DNA of 13,332 bases, taken from an uncultured Bacilli bacterium (GTDB taxonomy: Bacteria > Bacillota_I > Bacilli_A > RF39 > UBA660). The notes under the pieces are model-generated. The model was given only the letters and a program-made list of their open reading frames with translations. It was not told the DNA's origin and searched no databases. The stretch lies in NCBI GenBank assembly GCA_947853245.1, contig CANTWP010000063.1:1-13332 (forward strand), read 5' to 3'. The position numbers were made by a program, and so were the translations under genes. Positions 6,728 to 12,510 of this stretch are shown here, piece by piece. Numbering within the stretch: the first letter of the stretch is position 1; every line of letters begins with the position of its first letter.

Positions 6728-7819
6728 ATGAAAGATAAAAGAATGTTATCAATGATAATAATTTCGGTGGTGGTAGTGATAGTATTTATTATCATTATGG
6801 TTATTATTTCAAGTGTTAGTGGTAAAAGATTATCTTATGAAAAAGTAGAAGATAAAATGAAAAGTGCTGCTGTTCAATATTATAATACTAGGGAGAACGA
6901 ATTACCTAAACAAAATGGTGGAACAGTAGTAGTAAATGCTGATACATTAGCCAGCAATAAATATATGAAATCTTTAAATAAAATAGTTCCAGAAGGTTCT
7001 AATTGCTCTGGTAGAGTTGTTGTAACAAAAAATGGTGAACGTTATTTATATTCTCCAATTTTAGAGTGTGGAACTGATTACAGTTCAAAGAAATTAGTCG
7101 ATATATTAACGGATAGAGCGAATATTGTAATTAATGGTGATGGTTTATACTCTAAAGAAAATGGTTATATCTTTAAAGGAAGCAATGTTAATAACTTAGT
7201 TAAATTAGGTGATACATTATGGGCTGTTATAGATATTGATTCTGAAGGATATATGCGTTTAATCAATGTTAGTGGTGGCAAAAAACTTAAAACAATTTGG
7301 GATGATAGATATAATATTCAAGAAAATTCTCATGTTGGTATAAATGATTACTCTGTAAGTAGAATGAAAGACACATTAGTTAGTTATGAAAAAGAAGAAT
7401 ATTATTTAACAGAAGATTTTAAAGTTTATGTAGCTTTAAAAAAATGGTGTATAGGTAAGAGAAGTAATAATAATTTAGCTATCAATAATAAAGAAGAGTG
7501 TGAGGAATTATCTGATGAGCAAATGTTTGGTCTTCCTTATGTAAGTGATGCATTTATAGCAAGTATAGATAGTAATTGTCGTAATATTGAAGATGCATCT
7601 TGTGACAATTATAATTATTTAGCTGAATATGCTTTATCTAGTTGGACTATGACTGGAGTAGAGGAGTCCACTAGTAGTGTTTATTATATTGTATCTGCTG
7701 AAAGTGTACCTGTTAAAACATCTTCTAGTAAGAACATTATGCCTACAATTTATTTAAGCAATAATGTTATGTATGCCTCAGGTGAAGGTACTATAGAATC
7801 ACCATATATACTTAAATAA
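6728..7819 (+). CDS. Membrane-anchored extracytoplasmic protein, unknown function
   Basis: The 363-residue product has a short basic start (MKDKR), one strong membrane segment (about 8-30) with no lipobox, and a long outside part, so it is probably an N-terminally anchored surface protein. Residues about 36-130 (KMKSAAVQYY, then NCSGRVVVTKNGERYLYSPI to ECG) resemble, from memory, pilin-like surface proteins of uncultured Firmicutes. Residues about 138-363 (GDTLWAVIDIDSEGYMRLIN, the WDDRYN and GINDYSVSRMKDTL segments, and the ending MPTIYLSNNVMYASGEGT...SPYIL) resemble another extracytoplasmic domain common in that group. Six Cys (93, 114, 241, 258, 284, 292) all lie outside and could form three disulfides. 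GGAGG at 6717-6721 fixes the start; own promoter and terminator make it monocistronic. Its place between recU-ponA and gpsB suggests an envelope role, but no activity can be named. Confidence 0.85.
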   Translation: MKDKRMLSMIIISVVVVIVFIIIMVIISSVSGKRLSYEKVEDKMKSAAVQYYNTRENELPKQNGGTVVVNADTLASNKYMKSLNKIVPEGSNCSGRVVVTKNGERYLYSPILECGTDYSSKKLVDILTDRANIVINGDGLYSKENGYIFKGSNVNNLVKLGDTLWAVIDIDSEGYMRLINVSGGKKLKTIWDDRYNIQENSHVGINDYSVSRMKDTLVSYEKEEYYLTEDFKVYVALKKWCIGKRSNNNLAINNKEECEELSDEQMFGLPYVSDAFIASIDSNCRNIEDASCDNYNYLAEYALSSWTMTGVEESTSSVYYIVSAESVPVKTSSSKNIMPTIYLSNNVMYASGEGTIESPYILK

Positions 7820-7820
7820 T

Positions 7821-7857
7821 AGCGAATTGTCGAACATTGACAAATCGCTCTTTTTTT
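7821..7857 (+). terminator. Terminator of the exported-protein gene
   Basis: AGCGA-A-TTGTC (7821-7831) pairs with GACAA-A-TCGCT (7839-7849): 10 bp with one A-A mismatch, a 7-nt loop and seven Ts at 7851-7857. The 3' arm contains most of the TTGACA -35 box of gpsB. Confidence 0.9.
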
Positions 7858-7865
7858 GAGATAAT
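7837..7865 (+). promoter_or_regulatory. Promoter of gpsB, embedded in the upstream terminator
   Basis: A consensus TTGACA (7837-7842), a 17-base spacer that includes the terminator T-run, and GATAAT (7860-7865, 5/6). The predicted start near 7872 leaves about 20 nt before the gpsB ATG and puts the alternative ATG at 7874 almost at the RNA end. Confidence 0.65.
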
Positions 7866-7891
7866 TATATGGGATGAGAAGAGGTGTTGTT

Positions 7892-8224
7892 ATGTATCAA
7901 GAGAGAATTTTACTTACAGTTCAAGATATATTGGATAAAGAATTTAAAATTGACACCAGAGGATATAGACCTCAAGAAGTTGATAAATTTTTAGATGTAA
8001 TTATTCGTGATTATAAAGAAATGTCTTCTATTATAAGAGAACTGGAAAGTGACAAAAAATCTTTGGTAGACGATAATATTCGCCTTAAACAAGAAGTCCG
8101 CAATTTAAAAACTAAGTTAGATGTGATTGAAGAAGGTAGTACAACTGAAACTAGTAGTACTACGAATGCTGATGTTTTAAGAAGATTATCTAATTTAGAA
8201 AAAATTATTTATGGAAGAGAATAG
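7892..8224 (+). CDS. gpsB: Cell division / PBP-regulating protein GpsB
   Basis: GpsB is a small DivIVA-like coiled-coil adaptor that binds cytoplasmic tails of class A PBPs and coordinates wall synthesis between septum and side wall. The 110-residue product has the N-terminal DivIVA-like domain LLTVQDILDKEFKIDTRGYR at 7-26, the groove residues Tyr25, Asp31 and Asp35 with DKFLD at 31-35 in the same numbering as Bacillus, a coiled coil (about 36-80), a Ser/Thr-rich linker, and the C-terminal trimerisation motif NADVLRRLSNLEKIIYG at 92-108. I choose ATG 7892, 5 bases after GAGGTG at 7881-7886; ATG 7874 lies upstream of that site. rnpB follows the stop codon directly, the same neighbour as in Bacillus. 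The longer DivIVA is excluded by length and by the C-terminal motif. Confidence 0.96.
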   Translation: MYQERILLTVQDILDKEFKIDTRGYRPQEVDKFLDVIIRDYKEMSSIIRELESDKKSLVDDNIRLKQEVRNLKTKLDVIEEGSTTETSSTTNADVLRRLSNLEKIIYGRE

Positions 8225-8571
8225 CAAATCTTGACAAACGCTGCATTATAAATGTAGAGGAAAGTCCATGCTCGCACTATCTGTGATGATAGTAGTGTTC
8301 GTGCGTTGGGAAACAATAACCAACGGTAGTGTAAACTAACGGCGCCAAATTAACCTAAGTTTTTGATATGGTTATAGTAGGCATAAAGTGCCAAAGAGAC
8401 GATATCTTTTAGAAATAAAAGAAGTGGAACGTGGTAAACCCCACGAGCGAGAAACCCAAATTTTGGTAGGGGAACCTAATAAAAAATAATTAAGAATTTT
8501 TTATGGGATTGATTATTCAATAGATAAATGTTTGTCGCTTTTTAAGTACAGAACATGGCTTATAAGATTTG
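8225..8571 (+). ncRNA. rnpB: RNase P RNA, type B
   Basis: This is the catalytic RNA that trims the 5' leader of precursor tRNAs. Universal parts are present: GAGGAAAGTCC at 8257-8267, GTGGAACGTGGTAAACCCC near 8424-8442, GAGCGAGAAACCCAAA with TTTTGGTAGGGGAACC (8445-8476), and the P4 3' side ACAGAACATGGCTTA at 8548-8562. The ends are set by P1, CAAATCTT (8225-8232) with AAGATTTG (8564-8571); P2 is GACAAAC (8233-8239) with GTTTGTC (8530-8536). The order and wording of the segments follow the Bacillus type-B form. Seven Ts (8572-8578) follow P1 and probably mark the 3' end. At 347 nt it is shorter than the roughly 400 nt of Bacillus. No clear promoter lies just upstream, so it may be transcribed with gpsB and processed. 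Confidence 0.97.
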
Positions 8572-8600
8572 TTTTTTTGTTCACAAAAAGGAAGGAATTT

Positions 8601-9077
8601 ATGAAAGATATTGGTGAAAGGCTCAAAGATACAAGAGAAAGTATGGGCATTACTTTAGAAGAAGTATCTGAGGATCTTAAAGTTGAACCATCGCAGATAG
8701 AAAACTTAGAAGCTGGGAATATGGAGAACTTTAAAGATGTATATTATTTAAAATATTTAATTAGAGATTATTCTAAATATTTGGGTCTCGATAAAGAAAA
8801 ATTAATTAATGAATTTAATGAATATTTGTTTGATTATACTTCAAAAATATCATTAGATGATATTAAAAAAGCAAAAGAAGAAATTAAAGCTGGTGAAGAA
8901 GAAAAGATTAAATCGCCTTATACAGTAGAACCAAAACAAACAAGAACATTTACACCAATTTTGTTTTATATGTTTGCTATTGTAATAGTAGCAGTAGTCG
9001 CTTATTTTGTTTATTCTGAATTAAATAGAGAAAATATTAAAGAAGAAACCATTACAATAAAATATGAAAGTAGGTAG
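8601..9077 (+). CDS. RodZ-like (YmfM-type) membrane protein, short form
   Basis: The 158-residue product has an N-terminal HTH_25 / Xre-like domain (about 3-75: GERLKDTRESMGITLEEVSE at 5-24, then KYLIRDYSKYLGLD at 51-64), a charged linker (85-112) and one membrane segment (about 117-138), leaving only about 20 residues outside. This is the order of RodZ, which links MreB to the elongation machinery through its helical domain, but the usual extracytoplasmic beta domain is missing. I choose ATG 8601 with GGAAGG at 8590-8595; a TTG at 8532 lies inside rnpB and is rejected. pgsA follows after 5 bases, the ymfM-pgsA order of Bacillus, which supports the identity. Only 29 bases separate it from rnpB, so a promoter would have to lie inside rnpB, or there is readthrough. 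Confidence 0.8.
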   Translation: MKDIGERLKDTRESMGITLEEVSEDLKVEPSQIENLEAGNMENFKDVYYLKYLIRDYSKYLGLDKEKLINEFNEYLFDYTSKISLDDIKKAKEEIKAGEEEKIKSPYTVEPKQTRTFTPILFYMFAIVIVAVVAYFVYSELNRENIKEETITIKYESR

Positions 9078-9082
9078 TGTTT

Positions 9083-9676
9083 ATGAATTTGCCAAATAGA
9101 ATAACTATGGTTAGAATCTTTTTATCATTAATTATTATTGGTATTTTATTATTCCCTTTTGATGCAGCTGGAATTAACACTTTGAAATTATTTGTTAATG
9201 AATCGATCGTTATAGATGTGAAATATTTAATAGTTGGTGGATTATTTATTGTAGCATCATTAACTGATTTTGTTGATGGATATATTGCTAGAAAATATAA
9301 TATGGTTACAGATTTAGGAAAAATGTTAGATGCTATTGCAGATAAAATTTTAGTAAACTCTGTTTTAATAATTTTAGCGACAACTGGTTTTATTTACCCA
9401 CTTATTCCAGTAGTTATAGTTTGTCGTGATACTTTTGTTAATACTATAAAGATGATCGCTGGTAATAAGGGTAAAGTAGTTGCCGCAATAAAATCTGGTA
9501 AAGTTAAAACTATTTGTATGATGATTGGTATTTCTTTAACATTATTTTATAATATGCCATTTGAATTATGGAATTTAAGAATATCTGATGTTTTCTTATA
9601 TTTAGCATGTATTCTATCAATTATTTCAGCGGCAGAATACTACCATTTAAACAAAAAGTTTATTTCTAAAGATTAA
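9083..9676 (+). CDS. pgsA: CDP-diacylglycerol-glycerol-3-phosphate phosphatidyltransferase
   Basis: PgsA makes phosphatidylglycerophosphate from CDP-diacylglycerol and glycerol 3-phosphate, the committed step to phosphatidylglycerol and cardiolipin. The CDP-alcohol phosphatidyltransferase signature D-x2-DG-x2-AR-x8-G-x3-D-x3-D is complete at 62-87 (Asp62, Asp65, Gly66, Ala69, Arg70, Gly79, Asp83, Asp87). The family start NLPNRITMVRI is at 2-12, and several membrane segments fill the rest (about 12-25, 47-64, 91-113, 142-157, 168-186). Length, 197 residues, is normal. ATG 9083 has AGGTAG at 9072-9077; the GTG at 9077 would add two residues and overlap that site. It forms a unit with the upstream rodZ-like gene and ends in a strong terminator. 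Confidence 0.95.
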   Translation: MNLPNRITMVRIFLSLIIIGILLFPFDAAGINTLKLFVNESIVIDVKYLIVGGLFIVASLTDFVDGYIARKYNMVTDLGKMLDAIADKILVNSVLIILATTGFIYPLIPVVIVCRDTFVNTIKMIAGNKGKVVAAIKSGKVKTICMMIGISLTLFYNMPFELWNLRISDVFLYLACILSIISAAEYYHLNKKFISKD

Positions 9677-9699
9677 GCGTTTTGAAAAACGCTTTTTTT
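9675..9699 (+). terminator. Terminator of the rodZ-like gene and pgsA
   Basis: AAGCGTTT (9675-9682) pairs with AAACGCTT (9687-9694) around a TGAA loop, followed by Ts to 9699. The first two bases of the stem belong to the pgsA stop codon. Confidence 0.93.
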
Positions 9700-9749
9700 G
9701 TTAGTTAATTTTTAATCTTTAATTAAAAAAATCAGCCAAAATTAGAAAT

Positions 9750-9763
9750 CAAACAATTGTTCG
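9750..9763. promoter_or_regulatory. Probable LexA (SOS) box upstream of recA
   Basis: CAAACAATTGTTCG matches the Gram-positive LexA/DinR pattern CGAAC-N4-GTTCG with one mismatch (A for G at position 2). It ends 8 bases before the TTGACA of recA, the place expected for a repressor of this promoter. Confidence 0.7.
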
Positions 9764-9771
9764 GAAAACTA

Positions 9772-9800
9772 TTGACAAAAAATTATCTTTATTATAGAAT
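9772..9800 (+). promoter_or_regulatory. Sigma-A-type promoter of recA
   Basis: A perfect TTGACA (9772-9777), a 17-base spacer and TAGAAT (9795-9800, 5/6). AT-rich DNA at 9700-9733 upstream could help as an UP element. The leader would be about 24 nt and contains AGGGAGG. Confidence 0.75.
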
Positions 9801-9830
9801 TAGGTTGTAGGGTTTAGGGAGGAAAATAAG

Positions 9831-10862
9831 ATGGTAAAGACAACAAATGATAAGACATTAGAACAGGTATTACAAGATATTGAAAAGCAATTTGGTAAAG
9901 GTTCTGTTATGCGATTAGGGGATAATGAACATGTAGAGGTAGATACTGTACCGAGTGGTTCAATCTCTTTAGATGTTGCATTAGGTATAGGTGGATATCC
10001 AAAAGGAAGAATAATAGAAATTTATGGGCCTGAATCAAGTGGTAAGACAACTTTTGCGTTGCATGCAATTGCGGAAGTTCAAAAAGCGGGAGGAAGAGCG
10101 GCATTTATCGATGCGGAACATGCTTTAGATCCAACTTATGCTTCTAAGATTGGCGTTAATATAAATGAATTATTATTGTCACAACCGGATAATGGCGAAC
10201 AAGCATTAGAAATCTGTGAAGCTTTAGTTAGGAGTGGTGCTATTGGAATAATAGTTATAGATTCAGTAGCGGCATTAGTTCCACAAGCGGAAATTGAAGG
10301 TGAAATGGGTGATTCCCATGTGGGATTACAGGCCAGACTTATGAGTCAAGCCTTAAGAAAATTATCTGGAGTAATTAGTAAAACAAATACAGTAGCAATA
10401 TTCATTAATCAGTTACGTGAAAAAGTTGGCGTAATGTTTGGTAATCCTGAGGTAACTCCAGGAGGAAGAGCGCTTAAATTTTATTCTTCTGTACGTTTAG
10501 AAATTAGAAAAGGTGAACAATTAAAAAGTAGTACGGATATTGTAGGAAATAAAACTAATATTAAAGTAGTTAAGAATAAAATGGCTGCACCATTTAAAAC
10601 TTGTACTATAGATATCATGTATGGAGAGGGAATTTCCAAAACTGGTGAGTTAATAGATTTGGCTAGTGAAGCTGGAATATTAGAAAAAAGTGGAGCTTGG
10701 TATGCCTATAATGGTGAAAAGATTGGCCAAGGTAGAGATAATGTTCGTGAGTATTTAAAAAATAATGAAAAAGTATATAATGAACTTAATAAAAAAGTTC
10801 GTGAACATTATGGCTTAAATAATAAAAAGAAAAATGAGGAAATAAAACCGGTGGTTAAATAA
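9831..10862 (+). CDS. recA: Recombinase A
   Basis: RecA forms ATP-dependent filaments on single-stranded DNA, drives strand exchange and triggers LexA self-cleavage in the SOS response. The 343-residue product shows Walker A GPESSGKTT at 66-74, Walker B IIVIDSVAAL at 140-149, loop L1 around EIEGEMGDSHVG (154-165) and loop L2 with NQLREKVGVMFGNPEVTPGG at 193-212. The C-terminal tail is Lys/Glu-rich and ends in KPVVK. AGGGAGG at 9816-9822 lies 8 bases before the ATG. It has its own promoter with a LexA box and its own terminator, so it is probably a single-gene SOS unit. The cinA gene that often sits between pgsA and recA is absent. Confidence 0.99.
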   Translation: MVKTTNDKTLEQVLQDIEKQFGKGSVMRLGDNEHVEVDTVPSGSISLDVALGIGGYPKGRIIEIYGPESSGKTTFALHAIAEVQKAGGRAAFIDAEHALDPTYASKIGVNINELLLSQPDNGEQALEICEALVRSGAIGIIVIDSVAALVPQAEIEGEMGDSHVGLQARLMSQALRKLSGVISKTNTVAIFINQLREKVGVMFGNPEVTPGGRALKFYSSVRLEIRKGEQLKSSTDIVGNKTNIKVVKNKMAAPFKTCTIDIMYGEGISKTGELIDLASEAGILEKSGAWYAYNGEKIGQGRDNVREYLKNNEKVYNELNKKVREHYGLNNKKKNEEIKPVVK

Positions 10863-10887
10863 GTAGGCTTACTACTTATTTTCTTTT
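10857..10887 (+). terminator. Terminator of recA
   Basis: A 10-bp perfect stem (10857-10866 with 10872-10881) and a 5-nt loop, with a TTTTCTTTT tail at 10879-10887. The first arm includes the recA stop codon. Confidence 0.85.
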
Positions 10888-10891
10888 GTAA

Positions 10892-10920
10892 TTGAAAAAA
10901 ATGTTAAATCACGATATAAT
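10892..10920 (+). promoter_or_regulatory. Promoter of the dusB-RDD-lysS unit
   Basis: TTGAAA (10892-10897), a 17-base spacer and a perfect TATAAT (10915-10920). Only 15 bases separate the -10 from the dusB ATG, so the leader is about 9 nt, with the same arrangement as at recU. Confidence 0.75.
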
Positions 10921-10935
10921 CTTAGTGGTGGTTTT

Positions 10936-11925
10936 ATGTGGCAAATAGGTAATGTTAAAATTAAGAATCAAGTTGTTTTAGCGCCAATGGCTGGTATTTG
11001 TAATAGTGCTTATCGTAAGATTATTAAGGAAATGGGTTGTGGTTTAATAGAAGCTGAAATGGTAAGTGATAAAGCAATCACTTATGGTAGTAAGAAAACA
11101 ATCGATATGCTTTATATGACAGATTTTGAAAGACCAATATCACAACAGATATTTGGTAGTGATGAAGAATCATTTGTAAGTGCTGCTAAATATATATATG
11201 AAACAATGCATCCGGATATAATAGATATAAATATGGGCTGCCCAGTACCCAAAGTAGCAGTACGATCTCAAGCAGGAAGTGCTCTTTTAAAAGATCCAAA
11301 TAAAGTTTATGATATAGTTTCTGCAGTAGTAAGTTCTGTTCCTATTCCTGTTACTGTTAAAATTAGAAGTGGTTGGGATGAAAAGAGTATTAATGCTGTA
11401 GAGATAGCTAAAACAGTGGAAAAAGCTGGGGCTAGTGCTATTACTGTTCATCCACGAACTAGAGCACAAGGTTATTCTGGTCATGCGGATTGGAATATCA
11501 TAAAACAAGTTAAAGAAAATGTTACAATTCCCGTTATAGGAAATGGTGATATTATTAGTTGCTATGATGCAAAAAGAATGCTTGAAGAAACTGGTTGTGA
11601 TGCTATAATGATTGGTCGAGGAGTACTAGGTAATCCGTGGTTAATTAAAGAATGTATTGATTATTTAGATAATGGTATAGAACCAAAAGAAATTACAAAG
11701 AAAGAAAAACAAGATATGATAAGAAAACATCTACAATATTTACTAGAAATAAAGCCTACTAAGGTAGCGTTGTTAGAAATGCGTAGTCATGCTTCTTGGT
11801 ATTTAAAAGGACTTCCAAATGCTAGTAATATTAGATCTAGTATTAATAAAGTCGATAATATAGATGATTTTAATAAATTATTAGATGAATTTGAAACGGA
11901 GGAATCTTATGAAAGCGAAGTTTAG
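10936..11925 (+). CDS. dusB: tRNA-dihydrouridine synthase, DusB-type
   Basis: Dus enzymes use FMN and NADPH to reduce specific uridines of tRNA to dihydrouridine. The 329-residue product has the TIM-barrel family marks: VVLAPMAGICNSAYRK at 13-28 (FMN phosphate side), DINMGCPVPKV at 97-107 with catalytic Cys102, VKIRSGW at 141-147 (Lys142), TVHPRTRAQGYSGHADW at 170-186, and IPVIGNGDI at 198-206, followed by the IMIGRG motif. The helical C-terminal tRNA-binding part contains RSHASWYLKGLP. GGTGG at 10927-10931 precedes the ATG. It overlaps the RDD gene by 17 bases and is followed by lysS, and the dusB-lysS pairing known from Bacillus supports the DusB subgroup. The exact uridine modified cannot be read from sequence. 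Confidence 0.93.
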   Translation: MWQIGNVKIKNQVVLAPMAGICNSAYRKIIKEMGCGLIEAEMVSDKAITYGSKKTIDMLYMTDFERPISQQIFGSDEESFVSAAKYIYETMHPDIIDINMGCPVPKVAVRSQAGSALLKDPNKVYDIVSAVVSSVPIPVTVKIRSGWDEKSINAVEIAKTVEKAGASAITVHPRTRAQGYSGHADWNIIKQVKENVTIPVIGNGDIISCYDAKRMLEETGCDAIMIGRGVLGNPWLIKECIDYLDNGIEPKEITKKEKQDMIRKHLQYLLEIKPTKVALLEMRSHASWYLKGLPNASNIRSSINKVDNIDDFNKLLDEFETEESYESEV

Positions 11926-12502
11926 TAATAGATTATTTGCTTTTGTCATAGATATTATAATAGTCACTTTGATTTTTTATGGATTAAATTCTTTAATACC
12001 TAAAAATAGAAATACAATAATATTAGAAAATGAATTAACAGAACTACGTTCAGATTATTTAAAAAATGAAATAAATACCTCTATATATATTAATAGATAT
12101 GCTAACTTACAGAGAGCTTTAGATCAACAAAGTATTCCTAATAATATTTTAAATATCATTTTAATTCTAGGTTATTTTACTTTAGTACCATATTATTGTA
12201 ATGGAAAAACAATTGGGAAAAAGATATTTAAGATTAGAGTTGTAAAAGCAGATATAAAAGAAAAAATGAGTTTAAATGATTATTTAATTAGAACTTTAAT
12301 TATAAATGGTGTGGCTTGTTTTTTAGTATCTATGTGTGTTGTATTTCTTGTTAATGATTTGAATTATTTTTTAATAACAACAATTTGCGGAATTCTACAA
12401 TTTTTACTAGTAATTATTAGTGGTTTTATGATAATATATAGACATGACAAAAAAGGAGTGCATGATTTAGTTAGTGGCACTCAGGTTATAAAAGAAGGGT
12501 AG
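11909..12502 (+). CDS. RDD-family membrane protein
   Basis: The 197-residue product carries the RDD pattern: RLFAFVIDIII at 8-18 (Arg8, Asp15), GKTIGKKIFKIRVV at 99-112, and HDLVSG at 185-190 (Asp186). Four hydrophobic segments are visible (about 10-30, 80-97, 127-148, 152-176), with a long polar loop at 31-78 between the first two. RDD proteins are integral membrane proteins of mostly unknown role; some are implicated in ion or solute transport, which the sequence does not show here. ATG 11909 is chosen because GGAGG (11898-11902) lies 6 bases before it; an in-frame ATG at 11885 precedes that site. It overlaps the end of dusB by 17 bases, so translation is coupled, and lysS follows after 8 bases. 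Confidence 0.88.
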   Translation: MKAKFSNRLFAFVIDIIIVTLIFYGLNSLIPKNRNTIILENELTELRSDYLKNEINTSIYINRYANLQRALDQQSIPNNILNIILILGYFTLVPYYCNGKTIGKKIFKIRVVKADIKEKMSLNDYLIRTLIINGVACFLVSMCVVFLVNDLNYFLITTICGILQFLLVIISGFMIIYRHDKKGVHDLVSGTQVIKEG

Positions 12503-12510
12503 TGTATAAA

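Noticed and set aside
8532..8600. Longer start of the rodZ-like gene at TTG 8532
   Set aside because: It would translate the 3' end of rnpB, including the conserved P4 strand.
9907..10104. 65-codon frame opposite recA
   Set aside because: Antisense shadow of the RecA Walker A region; no start signal or family resemblance.
11287..11508. 73-codon frame opposite dusB
   Set aside because: Antisense shadow with low-complexity Asn/Arg repeats, no ribosome binding site.
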